A stretch of 64,000 nucleotides of DNA, taken from the NCBI GenBank assembly GCA_902702965.1, contig CACRXP010000384.1, positions 14,769 through 78,768 on the forward strand, read 5' to 3'. A program made the translations under genes and the position numbers. This DNA is from Spirometra erinaceieuropaei (Eukaryota; Platyhelminthes; Cestoda; Diphyllobothriidea; Diphyllobothriidae). Within the stretch, counting starts at the first letter, position 1. Every line of letters begins with the position of its first letter. The notes under the pieces are model-generated. The model did no database searches, was not told the origin of the DNA, and saw only the letters and a program-made list of their open reading frames with translations. Of this stretch, positions 20,641 to 32,660 are shown one piece after another.

Positions 20641-21505
20641 AGGCTGGCACGGTCGAAGCCGCGCCTAGGCGTATCGCCGACGCCTGGCTCGGATCCCACA
20701 CTGTGGTGGGAGTGCCATAAAGACCACATTAAAAAGGGGCCATTGCAGCCTGACTCTCAGACCTCCAGTCAAGGAGGAGGTCCAAGTTATCCCGTCAGTT
20801 GGCAACCTTCCAAGCCACGGCTTTTAGTGCGCCGTGATAGCTTCAAGCGCGTCAGATTGATTATAGTGAGGAGCAAGTGCGCTGAGTCGTCGACCTCACT
20901 CTCCCTTCCCACTCCCACACTCCAGCCGCCGTCCGGGCCGGTCGGCAAACTGGAGTGGGGAATGGGCGCGGTGGCTGACATGGTCGACTGACCATGCCTG
21001 CGCGCGCCACAGCACGACCTGGCCCCCCATACACACACACATTAGGATTTCACATAACGGGGGTTGAACGGCGGGTCTCTCACTTGCGTGAGAGACGTGG
21101 CCGTGGCTGGGGTCCGGGAATGGGAAGAGATAGTGAAATCGACGTATCAGAGCCTTTTCCTCACTACAAACAATCTGACCCGCTTCAAGCTATCACGGTG
21201 CGCTAAAAGCCGTGGCGTGGAAGGTTGCAAACTGATGGGATAACATGGACCTCGCAGTCGGCCCAGTGTTGTGTGTGTCTGCGTGGAGTGGCCGACCGGT
21301 GGTCTAGGAGTCAGGCTGCAATGACTCCTTCTTAATGTGACCCTATTGCACTCCCTCTGTGTGGGATCCGAGTCGGGTGTGGCGGCACGCCTAGGTGCGG
21401 CCTCGGCTGTGCCAGCCACTTGCGACCTCTCCCACCCCCGGTTTTCTTGGTTCTGTCTTGACACCGGGCTCAGGTGTGGGAGGAGGAGAGAGCGCGGCAC
21501 GAAAT
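20641..21505. repeat. Central inverted repeat of the large duplication
   Basis: 20650-20880 and 21150-21420 are reverse complements of each other with scattered differences: a 'cgcctaggcg' box, a 'gccgtgatagcttcaagcg' box, and 'ggttgcaaactgatggga' against 'cccgtcagttggcaacc'. The pairing continues between 20450-20540 and 21430-21505. The midpoint is near 21.04 kb, which is also close to the midpoint of the outer arm pairs. Confidence 0.7.
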
Positions 21506-22324
21506 CACACAGATCTGCTGATCTGACTTTCAAAAGTGGACACAACTCTTGGTTCATTTAAAAATAACCAGAGTGTCAGGAGACTAGTTCCCACGGTTAG
21601 TGTCAAATGAAAAAAAAACAATATTCGAGTGCGGTAAGTTCTGTTTTTTTAAAATCCTTGAGAGCTAGTTACCATTCTGTCAAAGAACACGCTCCGATGC
21701 CCAGCCGAAGTCTACGACAGGTATAAGCATAGGAAATTGCCTGAATATATGGCAACGTCCATCTTTGTTCAAATTTATGAACATTTTACTTGAGAAAATT
21801 ACGCGGACACATGTTCTGTACAAAGGTCTCTTCTTTGAAGAGGCCGAACGAGCGAGCAAAAGGCGCAACGTTTATGATGTCCGGAAATTCTGTTGTTAGG
21901 TTTCATGAGATAGATCACGTGCTGTCGATTAGTCTATCAGTTGTAAAAAACGTGGCTGCGCCTCTCTCAACCCCTTCGGTCAGACGCATTCCGCGAAGGT
22001 TCATTATCGGTCCTCCGTAATCTACAGTAGTCCCGTCTCGTCCATCTGGGATCTATGTGTAGGGCATTTTACCGAGTAGGAACCATCCTGAGCCCTAGAT
22101 GACCTCGTATACCTCCTCAAAAATCCCTAAACTGCGCAGTTAGGGAGTCCAAACGTCAGCCATTTGCGTCGCCGTATTTCCAGCTTCCCTTACCACATCC
22201 TTTTATTCAATTAACAGGCTGTTAGAATAAGTATTCCTGTGGTGACCAAGGCGGAGACAGTGTGTGTTCTGTGAGCTACAAGTACCAAGTCAAATCTCAT
22301 GTTGTGAGGAGAAGACGGAAAGCA
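21506..22324. other. No gene recognised
   Basis: The minus-strand frame 21680-21868 resembles 58177-58371 minus, so a low-copy repeat is present around 21680-21800. No domain is seen. Confidence 0.4.
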
Positions 22325-22745
22325 TCTGAATGAGGGGTTTAATATAAACATAACCCGGAGTTGTCATCTCAGGCAGCAGTGGCCACTGGCGAAGCCAGGG
22401 CTGGGGTTGACTGCGTCCAGTCAAACCTGAGATTCTCTGGGACAGTGGTGACAGCCGCTTTTGTAGGCTCGTGGGCCCCAAGATCAAGTGGTCTCCAATC
22501 GGTGTGTGTGCTGCATTTTTCGAGGTGTGGTGTCCATGTGGCTTGTTTTACTGGTTGCAGGGCGGAGGTGCGTTCAAGTGGCACATGGGTGGCCGCGACG
22601 CTGTGGGGACGCAGTTGTGTTCGAGCTGAAGTCGATCGTGTGGCTTCAGATCAGCGCGTCTGGAGCGGTTCACAACAAATGGGTGGATGACCTTGAAGCA
22701 GCGGGTCTTGAACAATGACGCCAGATCGGTCATGATGGCTGCTCG
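22325..22745 (+). repeat. Dispersed repeat G, copy 3
   Basis: Third copy of the repeat described at 305-710, and the longest and best preserved. It begins just after 'gaagacggaaagcatctg' and ends near 'gatcggtcatgatggctg'. Confidence 0.6.
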
Positions 22746-23149
22746 CTACATTCCCACTCAGCCTCAGTAACCGCGTCGATTTTCAGCTTCGGCGGAACAA
22801 CACTCCGTAACCATTATACTATCGTTCATACTACTAGAACTATGATTACGAGCGTCGCATCGAGTATCGTAAAGCTATCACCAATGTCAGTATCCATAAC
22901 CCTGATGGTAATCATACTAATAGAATGATAACGCTAGTTATGATGCCACGACACCTACTTTTATTAATTCTAGTGGAAGTTCTTTCACCACAACCAATAA
23001 AATGCAGGCAATGGTATTTATACCTTATAGCTATGGTATCAATTTAATTTATGCTATCTCCGTCACTGCCGATACTCCCAATAGTACACTGTCTTACTTA
23101 GTCTTAAAATGCTTGCTGATACTACGGCTACCACTGTCACATTTGATAC
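22746..23149. other. No gene seen
   Basis: AT-rich, with scattered trinucleotide-like variation reminiscent of decayed unit V sequence near 23080-23150. Nothing else. Confidence 0.4.
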
Positions 23150-23446
23150 TCACTTCTAAAATACAAAGCGTCAGGAATGCTTTGGCATCTCTACTGATTT
23201 CGTCAACGGCGTTGCAACTGCTACATTTGTTAGTACTTCAGTTACTATTACTGTCGCCGACGCCATAAGTACTATTGTGAATAAGGTCACAAGTACACCC
23301 CTCATTTCTGCTGCTATTTATAGCAGTACTACAGCCATTAAAATCATTATTACTGTAAAAAATGCCACTAATGTTGCTATTGTCAACACCACAAATATTA
23401 TTACACCTACGATCATCAATATACCCATCATTTCTGCCGCCATTCA

Positions 23447-23506
<60 letters not shown>

Positions 23507-24240
23507 CGCTGTTAATATTGATATTGAAATAAATGCAATGGCTCAGAAAGCGAAGTTCTTATAAAACCGTAAACACTGATTATGGAATGGTGAGGGCTTG
23601 CACAAAGTTGAAGCATATATTTTATGTTTATACTCTGATTTTCATAAACATGCGTGGCGAATAAAGTCCTCCGACTGGTCTCGCACTCGCCTACTTCGAC
23701 ATCCGCTGTTATTGTCTGCCCAGTTTCTCTGCGGTTTCGTGAGCGGTCGCCTACTTCTAATCCCACTGCCATGCTTGGGAGTTATTTCGCCCTAGGGGTG
23801 TTGTGTGCAGAACTCGACTGTTATGACGGATGGTCAGAGGAGAACGGACCGGATCTTCAAACGGGGATGCACATCGCCAGAGGGGTGTGTGTGTGGTGGG
23901 TGGGTGCTAAAATCGGCTGATGAAGTTCTCGCGCACCCTCCATACCTATTCCGGGAAAAACACGGACTGGGGCGGGGGGAGGAAGTGGTGACGGGGGGGG
24001 GGGTAACGGTGCATGATAAATGCAACTTAGACGTTGTTTACGGTGATTCGAATGTATCTGACAAGACGTACCTTTTTAGCGGAAACTCTGCGTTGCATAT
24101 TTTACTTGAGGAAAGCCCGTGGGCTGCGTGACTTCCTAATACGGGCATTGGGATGTATATGCGGGCCGGATTTCATACCCACACCCAAAACCAAAACATT
24201 CTACTTGGAACGACTTTCCCACTTGCTAGACTACCACAAC
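23150..24240 (-). repeat. Repeat unit V, copy 4 (right arm)
   Basis: Minus-strand counterpart of 16430-17510. It contains a perfect ACT microsatellite of about 20 units at 23448-23506 and the LINE-tail module at 24040-24230. It ends where the CR1-like coding part would begin; that part is absent. Confidence 0.65.
23448..23506. repeat. ACT microsatellite
   Basis: About 20 uninterrupted ACT triplets inside unit V. The plus-orientation units have only imperfect AGT tracts, so this one expanded recently. Confidence 0.95.
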
Positions 24241-24819
24241 TGCATTTATTTTCCAGATCTCATCGACGAGACTGTCAGATTTCTACATGTACACAAGGAT
24301 AAGGGTGAGGTAAGTCGCTCTGAGGATATTTGCAGTCGTCCTTTTGCAAAATGGTAGTTCCTTACCAACTCCGTTAAAGGTGCGAAGCTGTTGTCGAGGT
24401 CTGATGGTCACTGGTTTAGATTGTGTCCCATTACCTTGGTTCACGAACAGTTCGTAGGGCGACCGTTTACTCACAAAGGCCCCGAAAAGACAACACTGAG
24501 TCATATGCAACCACTTTACTGCTTAGACAATTCGACCTGAACATAATGTGCCAACCCGAGTTCCCCGTTAGTTAGTGAACAACTAGGGCTAAATTCAAAA
24601 TGCTATAGTCTATTACCACGCATGATCCCCGTGTACCACGAGGACCTTACTGTGTCAGTAAGTTGATTTGAAAGTTGTTCAAATGGACCAAAAAACTGTC
24701 CACACTGCCACAGCACACATGGATCACGCATCGGTCTGATCGGTCATTTGTGGATAGAGCACACAGGAACTGAGTAAGCGGTGCTAGTGCCAACACCACA
24801 AATGTTATTACACCTAACA
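24241..24819. other. No gene recognised
   Basis: Spacer between the two right-arm units. 24780-24840 is the continuation of unit V sequence that is interrupted at 18166 in the left arm. The rest is unrecognised. Confidence 0.45.
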
Positions 24820-24859
24820 TCCCCAGTATACCTGTCATTTGCGCCGCCACTCATACACT

Positions 24860-24902
<43 letters not shown>

Positions 24903-25450
24903 GCCAGTGACCTTGATATAAAAATAAATGTAACGGCTCAGATACCGAACTGCTTATAAAAGCCACAAGCACTGATTAAGAAATGGTGAGGGCGTGCACA
25001 AAGTTGAAACATCAACTTTGTTCATCTGATTGGATCTGCATAAACGGGGACGATAGAGAAGGCTACACGACTCAGCCTGCACTCGTCTGCTATAAATGCA
25101 ATCCGGCTTCTATGTTGTCTCCTGGGTGGTCGCCTACTCCTGACCCCACCGCCATGTTTTGGGTGATATGTTGGTCTAGGTGTAAGCCCTAGCCCGTTGA
25201 TGTGTGCAGAACTCGGCTGTTATGACGGATGGTCTGAGGAGAAGGGACCGGATCTTCAAACGGGGATGCGTATCGTCAGAGGTGTGTGTGTGTGTGTGGT
25301 GGGTGGGTGCGTGGGTGTTAAAATCGGCTAATGAAGTTATCGCGTACCTTACATACTTATACCGGAAAACACGAACTGGGGCGGGAGGGAGATAGTAACG
25401 GCGCATGCTGAATGCAAATTAGACGTTGTTTACGGTGATTCAAATGCACC
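24820..25450 (-). repeat. Repeat unit V, copy 5 (right arm)
   Basis: Minus-strand counterpart of 17511-18166, with an ACT tract at 24861-24899. It is followed at 25440-25720 by the LINE-tail module, which matches 14815-15085 inverted. Confidence 0.65.
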
Positions 25451-26400
25451 TGAGAAGACGCATTTTTTTAGCGGAAACTCTGCGCTGTATATTTTACTTG
25501 GGGAAAGCCCTGGGGGCTGTGTGGCTTCCTAAAAAAGGATTTGGGATGTATGTGCGTGCGTGCAGGACCTCATACCCACACCCAAAAGCAAAACATTCTG
25601 CTTGGAGCGAATATCCCACGTGCTAGACTTCAAAGAAGGTATTCAAGTAGAAGAATACTTCTGTACTCCATATTATTGCCAGGTTAGTTAGTTTGCTCCT
25701 CTGATTATCTCTCATTCCTTCGACGTCTACTTTTTTGATTTTGAGTATAAAGGCTCTGATGCTTCGTGGGATTCGACGATTAACAGGACTAAATCCATTA
25801 TGATTTCTATTAGTTCTGCCCATTCCGCCTGAGCTTTTTTAATATCATCAGCACGCCTTTTTCCATTATTCCATGCTCTCTCAAATCCAGTCTAATTATG
25901 AATTTTATTGTTTTGAACTCGCAATTTCACTTTTTGAACAACTGCATGATTGTAAATACCAGTTTGTGTTTCAGGCTATAATTCTGTCAAGGAACTGGCG
26001 CATTCTATGTCGCCACTTTCCGCCTTTACTTGACCGCGATACCTTTTTACTTTCCCATAGGCACTGGGAAATTTTCCAACAAATTCGATTGGCCGTCCGC
26101 TTACGCCGCTTAATGGCATCTTTAAGTTGCCAGTAGTTAGCCCGTCATCGGTGGTAAGGGCATTCGTGTGGTCTAGCTCCCAAACACAACAATTAATAGA
26201 GGAGTATCTTTGTCTTACCTTGGACGTAATCTTTGAGGCCTCTTTTCTAATCATTTTTATTATTTAATGATTATTGCTTGTTAATTAAAACATTACCGTC
26301 TCGTCTTTTTCCTTCTCCTTTTCCCTTTAACATTTTAAATACCCGTCTTTGATTTTCGGCAGTCCACTACTGTCAAACTACTAATATGAGCCCCAATGAT
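25451..26400. other. LINE-tail module, then unrecognised sequence
   Basis: 25451-25736 is the inverted match of 14815-15085. Homology to the left arm stops at about 25737 and resumes at 27855, so 25737-27855 is inserted here or deleted there. 25737-26400 has no recognisable coding or repeat signal. Confidence 0.5.
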
Positions 26401-26401
26401 A

Positions 26402-27714
26402 TTAATACCCTGTCTTAACAGCACTTCCTTTGTCCAGCCTTGGATAAAAGGTAAAAACAGACCTCCGATTGCGCTGCAAGGTTAAACAGCAGAATACTTT
26501 GCTGACTACTCTACGGGAAAAGCAAAGACAAAGAAGCGTTTCGAATGGCAACCTTTGATTTGCATACCATTGCCCACCAGGCGTGGTGCAGCTCCAGTTC
26601 AGGAATGCCCGGAGCTCTCCTCTCGCCGGATGATCCATTCTAGCATAAAGCCGATTTCTGACATTGCGTTGACTGTAATGGGCCATCTGCCGCTAGGTGA
26701 GTGTTATTCACTTATTTATCCTGACGGACCTGTTCTCTCCAAGAACTTTAGATGAGGACCTCCAGACGAGTCATAAACGCAATCACGGCAGATCGGTGAC
26801 CTTCAGTTGAGGTGACTTTTACGACACTTGCCACAAGGCGGATGTTCTGCGTATTCAGCATAAAGTAAGTCAGATAATCTGGCAGTATTGGAATACCAGG
26901 CACATGAGACTGACTGTAGACAGACTGCTGCTATGAAGGGTGGAAGCGCGTTGCGCAGTACTCGTACATCCTAAGACACTAACCGTCATCCATGCCTGCA
27001 AAGTATGATAAAATGACCTCGTGTACTTGCATGTATTTCTCATGGATTGGATATTTGTTAAAGTGAGGTAAGAGGACGTGCAGAGCTTCAGCTTACATAA
27101 ATTGTCAGAGCCACTACTTGTCAGGCAGGAATCCGCATGTTATTATCGCCACAAAGGACGCCTCTGTGGAGTATTAATGCCGAATTGCAGCTTTGTACGC
27201 CATCGAAAAGCGACATCAACGTAGCACGCACATATGCTCCCAAGCCTGTCGTAGCGTTATCTGTTCTCAAAAGTTTTTTCGAATGACCAACAAAGAACGG
27301 TCGGTCCGAAAAATCTACACCGATTTGGAATCGTACCTGTCACTTCTGCTTGATAAAGGGATTTAATCTTTGTTTCCATTTATCCCATCAACATGCCTCA
27401 GTATAAGCTGCATAGATTGGGCAGAGTTCAGCAAATTCCGATCAGCGTTTACGCATGCAACACATATAGTCAGCCAGGTGGTTAACTGGGATCTCCGTAG
27501 GTGTGACCATTTTAGCTGAAAAACCATAAGCCCAGAAGACAGACAGAGTTGTGCGACTCTCGGGTAGGAGCAATCCATTCGTGGATCTTAAGCCAGCAGA
27601 CAGTATTGTGCGGAGAGATTGCAATAACTGACAATGCTGTTCAAAAGTTCTCTGTTGGCATGTCGATTGGGGTCGTAAAGAGGAGCAGGACGAAATAGTG
27701 TATCGCAAAACCAT
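26402..27714 (-). pseudogene. Ty3/gypsy-like pol relic
   Basis: The minus-strand frames, broken by many stops, show ordered resemblance to gypsy pol. A block TFEQHCQLLQSL...AGL, then SVFWAYGFSAKMVTP, resembles the end of reverse transcriptase ('FLGYxxSAxGxxP'). A block PFFVG...TDNATTGLGAY resembles the start of RNase H ('TDAS..GLGAVL'). Farther on, AHYSQRNVRNRLYARM resembles the His-containing start of integrase ('H.G...T..R....'). No complete catalytic site survives. The order and spacing fit a single decayed element that inserted into the right arm. The call is tentative because each match is short. Confidence 0.45.
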
Positions 27715-27854
27715 TTGCTCTGTCTTTGTTTGGGTAGACGAATCAGCGTGGGAAGGGGAAAGTGCAGTCGGACGCCGTGAACAACACCCAGGATTCCCCT
27801 ACATATCCTCCTAACTGAAGACAGGACAGGAAACAGTGGAATAAAGGGCCTATT

Positions 27855-28690
27855 CGCTCAAAAACCTGTTTCTGGGATTTAGGCAGGCCAGGAGAACGCA
27901 AGTAGAGTGCACATCGAACGATGTGGAGAAATGGTAGCAGGTCAGATGGTGTTCTAGTTTGTAGATTCGTTAGCAATTATGAGGGACCGCTGTCCGGGGC
28001 AATGTGAGGAAAATCTTGGACAGACGGTTTGACCTACAGGTGGAAGCAAGAAGCAGAGGGGCACTATGACTGGGAATCTAATCACCGATTCGATGAAGAT
28101 AGCCGAGTCGATGGCAGAAAGGGAGAAAGTTAAACTGAGAGCCGACCCAGGGTTTGACTAGATTGGAATGCATAAATCCACCAAAATGATATGGGTTTTC
28201 TGAGGACATGAATCTGCATTTGCAGGCTTGTCTTCATACATCCCTTAACTGAGAATTCGGAATACATGAACTTACGTCGTGACCAACTCGCCAGCTAAGA
28301 ATGCGTCGAAATTGCCTGGAGGTATCTGGTTGACGAAATGGCTGACTTACCTTTTAGACATGAAATAATGAACTATTTATTTTACTACTGCTTGTCATGT
28401 GATTGGTTGTGCAACGGATCGCGTTAGTCTCCAAAGCCTGAACGCCCTGTTCCTTACCCAATATCCTCCCCGCCAATGCAAAATTTTAAGTCATATATGT
28501 TGTTTGGGACAACTTCACATTCACACTGTGAAACTGCGGTTTCTGTCAAACGTTTTAATTTTTGACACACCAGGATAGTACGTTGTGGGTTTTGATCTCC
28601 GACATTGACCCCATCGTGACCGTTTGCACATAATCAACGCCGCCACGGTAGGAGAAATAACCTGTCTGAATCTGTGCAACCATGACGGAC
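27855..28690 (-). repeat. Arm segment of large inverted duplication
   Basis: Inverted match of 14330-14800 in two blocks (27855-28170 and 28390-28510) separated by unmatched sequence. No gene seen. Confidence 0.6.
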
Positions 28691-29715
28691 GGTTCATCAC
28701 CACGTCTGGAATCTGTTCGAGGCTGAGGTGACTCTGTTGTGTTATCTTGCTTTTACATGACCATTAGGTAAAACGCATATTATGGGTATCAGAAACTCTT
28801 CCGACGTCATGAGTAATGACTTTTGAGCTTTTACCTGCTGTTGAACCAGAAGTGCCATCGGCTAACTGCAGCGATTTAGGTTCGCTCCACCAGAAGGCAG
28901 CAGCCCTTCTGCATGAGAAGAATGCTCGAGCCGCTTTGTCACCACTGGGAATAATTTCAAAATATGATTTTGATTACCTTCTCGCAGTGAATAAACAGAC
29001 TTTTCTCATGCGATGACTCTTTTGTGCACTTCATCTGTCTTTAAGAAAAACTGAGTTAGAACCGACCAAAACAACAGTGCCTAGGACGATGAGAGGTGGT
29101 GGGAGGGACTGCGCTTCGTCGTTACTGCGGCAGTCAGGGTAGATTTGCCGCGAGTTCTTCGGTAGACAGTCATTTCCGTGTCAGTCAGCACCAGGTGAGC
29201 TGCCTATACAGTCTCAAGTCAGCCATAAAGTGGCTCCTTTGGAGAAAGGCTTGCAGTCAGGCTTTCTAAACTTGGCAGTATTTTCCGCCCTCATTTGCAT
29301 GTTGGGTGGGGAAGTGGAGATTCAAGCATGTTATACTTACCCATCAATTTGATTGTTCTCCCATCAAAAGAAGACCTCCAACTAGCCCCTACTTCCCAAC
29401 ATCAAATGTGAGCCCCAAGGATCAATTCAACGTCCGTCTCGGTGCAAACCATTGAATCGCTGCAGCTGCCTTTTAAACGGGAATATCATCTTCCAAATTC
29501 GGGCATTTCGATTCTCATCTGTTAGCTCATTCGCAGTGCCGTAAGGTCGAAGGCGATGTCAGCCGTGTCCGTTGTTAGATCTGACGAGAGGGCTCGTGGA
29601 CAAATTCCGCATACCAATAGAAACGAAGAGACGATTTCCAGGAAGTGGTCTTGAAGATGGAGACACTATCGCTAGGGCAAGAGTTTCATTAGCCTGACGT
29701 TTCGTACTCCTGCTC
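28690..29715 (-). repeat. PLE 5' leader and terminal repeat, right arm
   Basis: Inverted match of 13140-13950 joined to the 3' half of the terminal repeat (29590-29715). The donor-like 'gggtaagtataac' box is kept (complement near 29335). The 5' half of the terminal repeat is missing: the match jumps to leader segment A at about 29718. Confidence 0.6.
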
Positions 29716-29724
29716 GAACGCTTC
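29680..29724 (-). ncRNA. Hammerhead ribozyme remnant, 3' half
   Basis: The minus strand keeps TTCGAGCAGGAGTAC, GAAA, GTC and AGGC, that is, half of helix II and the cleavage side. The CUGANGA core is replaced by unrelated leader sequence, so it cannot self-cleave. Confidence 0.6.
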
Positions 29725-29928
29725 CGACTTCGTGAGAAATGACTTGTGAGAGTCTGAACTGCTGCTCAATCATAAGTGCTGCTGGCTAACCGCAGCTGTG
29801 TAGGCCTGCTCCATCGGGATATAGCTGCCCTTCTGTATAGGAATAATGCTGTAGACACTATACGAGCGTACGATATTTTTAAGGGATGAGGGTGGGTAAC
29901 TTCGCGCTGTGAATTAAATACATAAGAT
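29720..29928 (-). repeat. PLE leader segment A, right arm
   Basis: Inverted match of 11770-12000. Homology ends at about 29928, where PLE-2 begins. Confidence 0.6.
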
Positions 29929-29954
29929 TCCTAACTGCAGGCTCACAAACAACG

Positions 29955-31343
29955 GTGCACTCAGCAGAACAATTCCTTGACAAAATAAGGGCAGTCACGA
30001 TCGAACCGAATGAAAGGATGGTGTCTTTTGACGTCGTCTCACTATTCACGTCCATACCACAGGCCCTTGCGGTCGAAACGCTCAGTGACCTGCTACGTCA
30101 AAATTACGACGGGGGCTATGGCCAGCCCACAGCTCAGGATCTCATAGAACTCATGGGGCTCTGCCTCAAGACATTCTTTACCTTCGAAGGGACCACATAC
30201 GAGCAGATCAAGGGCACACAAATGAGTTTACCAATCTCCGGACGCATTGCCGAGGCGGTTCTACAAAAACTCGAGAGACGACTATTCGAGGAGTACAAAC
30301 CCAAGTTTTGGGCACGCTACGTTGATGATACCTTCGTAATCATAGACCAGGATAAAATCAACTACTATGCGGGAGTACTGAACTCAATCATCCCCGATCT
30401 ACAGTTCACGATGGAATAGGAAGTAGAGGACAAACTTCCATTCTTGGATGTTCTCGTCTGCCGCCAACCAAATGGCGAACTAGAGACGTCGATCTACAGA
30501 AAACCGACGAACACGCTGCAAATTCTCAGCTACAACAGCAACCACCCGCCACGACACAAACGAAGCTGTGTCCGCACGCTGTACCGACGGGTGGAAACTC
30601 ATTGCAGCACGCCAGCCGCCAAACTGGATGAGATAAAGCTCCTCCGAGAACTTTTCAGAGCCAGTGGCTATCCGCGGGCATTCATTGAACGAAGCCGGAG
30701 GTAGCCAAAGAAACGGAACGAGGAGCATAGTCAGCCAAACTCATGGCGGAGCATTCCGTACATTAAAGGGGTCTCCGAAGTCGTGGCTCGATCACTCGCG
30801 CCACTCGGAATAGGTGTTGCCCACAGGCCTGACTCAACAATCCGCCGGCAAGTGATGCGGCCGAAAGATCCGATCCCTAAGCAGGAGATGTCGGCCGTTG
30901 TTTACCGACTTCAATGCAGCTGCGGAAGTTGCAACTACGTTGGGGAAACCGGCCGACGGCTGCGAACGCGAATGCACGAGCATAAGTTGGCCGTGCGAAG
31001 GTTGGACCCAAAGTCGGAGGTAGCAACCCATGCCGCGCAAATGGGACACATCTTCAACTTTGACGCCGTTAAGATTGTGGGCCGGGGCAGCGATCACACA
31101 GCAAGGCAATTGCAAGAATCCTGGATGTCCACCGACCGCTCTGTCAACCGCCACATCAATTTGCCTCCCCCTTATCTGACTTTACGAACCTTCTTAGCGG
31201 CGGACAGTCACGGCGCGGGACAATCGGGGCCGTCAGTCATCACCGCGGCCGACAGGGGCGATTCAGGTCACGGTGACATGCGGGTTGGATGCAGCCACAC
31301 AGGCGGCATTGGCGGATCACGCATTGGACAAAGGGCGCCATAA
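29955..31343 (+). pseudogene. PLE-2 reverse transcriptase-endonuclease
   Basis: One frame with two TAG stops (30417-30419 and 30702-30704) and a truncated N-terminus; the GLPKVHK block is missing. Reverse transcriptase motifs: A SFDVVSLFTSIP; B damaged, QMSLPISG instead of QMGSPISG; C ARYVDDTFVII. The endonuclease has AVVYRLQCSCG, YVGETGRRLRTR (YIG motif and catalytic Arg), HAAQMGH and QLQESW (metal-binding Glu), then NRHINLPPPYLTLRTFL. It runs without a stop into a glycine/serine-rich tail. The nuclease domain looks intact, but the polymerase would not be made in full. Confidence 0.8.
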
Positions 31344-31361
31344 TAAGGAGTGCTGTGCACA

Positions 31362-31425
31362 GGACCTCCCAGTCCCTGAAGATGGGTAGACGAATAAACT
31401 ACCCGAAACGTCGGATCTCAAATAA
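31362..31425 (+). ncRNA. Hammerhead ribozyme, type I, intact core
   Basis: CTGAAGA (31376-31382; N7 may be any base), an extra U, a perfect 6-bp helix II GGGTAG/CTACCC, GAAA (31405-31408) and GTC (31410-31412). Helix I pairs AGTCC-side bases with GGAT after the cleavage site (4 bp). Helix III is minimal (ACGT), as described for PLE hammerheads, which are thought to act as dimers. All conserved core positions are present. Confidence 0.75.
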
Positions 31426-31494
31426 ACCCCTCCCGGTGAACGCCCCCTCTTCTTTTGATATGCCACCTGGGAGTCGGATTTTCACTACTATTGA

Positions 31495-32250
31495 CATAGA
31501 CCTTCGTTCTGTTGGTTTGAAGTCTCACGCATTTAGCCTTAAGTCACTGGCCCGCTGTCCTATCGGTTGCGATCGAGTGTAATAACAATGGTATATGGAG
31601 CACCCGCCGATCGCATTGTTGACGTTTCGGAGAACGTGGTCATGTCTCCATAGTGAAATTGTGTGATGTCAAAAATCGACCAGAAATTTAAATGACTGGC
31701 CAAGCTAGGTGACCCTGAACTGATCTATATTTTTTTATGCTTTTTCTACTTTATCCTCTCAAAATATGTTTGAAGGACTTGATAACTGCTCGGATTACGC
31801 TAAGGACGAGGCAGAAAAGAAGAAAAAAAGATCAGTTCAAGACCAAGGAGATCAGGCAGTCTTTTAAAGTTCTGCCAATTTTCGGCGCTAAGTGCTTTGT
31901 CAATGGCGAGCTGATCAAATTCTCCGAACCGTCAGCAACATAGCAACTTGGGCTGTCCGCTCTTCCCCTTATCCCTCTGCACCACCCCTTATGCTGCCTT
32001 CTGGCTATTCCCTTCCCCCACCCTTTGTCCCTACATCCCGTCAACTCACTGCTCCCCGTGCGTTCTATGCTTCTAACTGTAGCCTCCTCCTACCCCTCCT
32101 CCTCCTCCTCCTCTTTCTCCACTACGTATACTGAAGCATGCACTCCTTATGTTCCTCCCGTCTGTATCGCACGCAGTGGTCGCCGTGTTCAGTTTCCTTA
32201 CCGTTGGGCGTGAACACTACCTTCTTCGTCACTACGCGCTGCCTTCGGTC
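31495..32250 (+). repeat. Repeat U (right arm)
   Basis: Inverted match of 10640-11370, joined to RTE reverse transcriptase just as in the left arm. It contains hammerhead-like boxes at 31621-31630 (minus) and a decayed one at 31926-31933 (GAACCGTC). Confidence 0.6.
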
Positions 32251-32259
32251 AAGACGGGA

Positions 32260-32660
32260 AACCGCAAGTACGTTACTTCGGAAACTGACAATATTGTGAC
32301 AATCACAGATCCATCTCGCTACTAAACGCTGCAAGCGAAATCTTTGCTCGAGTTCTCGCCAGCCATATGCACACGCACTTGGAGCAGGGACTTCTTCCAG
32401 AAATGCTATATGGATTTCGCCGAAGCCGCTGACCTTCGATACAGTCAACTACGAAAAACTTTGGTAGATAATTACGAAATTTGGATGCCCAAACCGTACG
32501 CCAATTTTGCGATGGGATTATGACTCGCGTAACGGTAAACGATGCAACTTGAGAAACATTCGCAGTGACCAGTAGGGTGGAGCAGGCTGTGTACTTGCTC
32601 TCACCCTACTCAATCTCATGTTCTCCGCAATGCCGGCGGAGGCCTACGGAGAGGAGTAGA
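32260..32660 (+). pseudogene. RTE-type LINE reverse transcriptase fragment
   Basis: Decayed frames with CDNHRSISLLNAA, EIFARVLASHMHTHLEQ and GLLPEMLYGFRRS, then after frameshifts 'FGCPN', 'GIMTRV' and a motif-B approach. Same content and junctions as 10093-10660 in the other arm. Confidence 0.7.

Larger units (their letters stand above)
29930..31458 (+). mobile_element. Penelope-like element PLE-2, 5'-truncated
   Basis: Second PLE family: reverse transcriptase, GIY-YIG nuclease, a linker with 'HGDMRVGCSHTGG', a hammerhead, and a 3' end at '...tcttttga' (31458). The same 3' terminus recurs in the fragment 40938-41281. The left edge follows from loss of homology with segment A at about 29928. 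The protein is about two thirds identical in pattern to PLE-1 at core motifs but differs in linker and ribozyme, so it is a distinct family. Confidence 0.8.

Noticed and set aside
20437..20991. 184-residue plus-strand frame as a gene
   Set aside because: It crosses repeat H and the central inverted repeat. The other repeat copies do not keep the frame.
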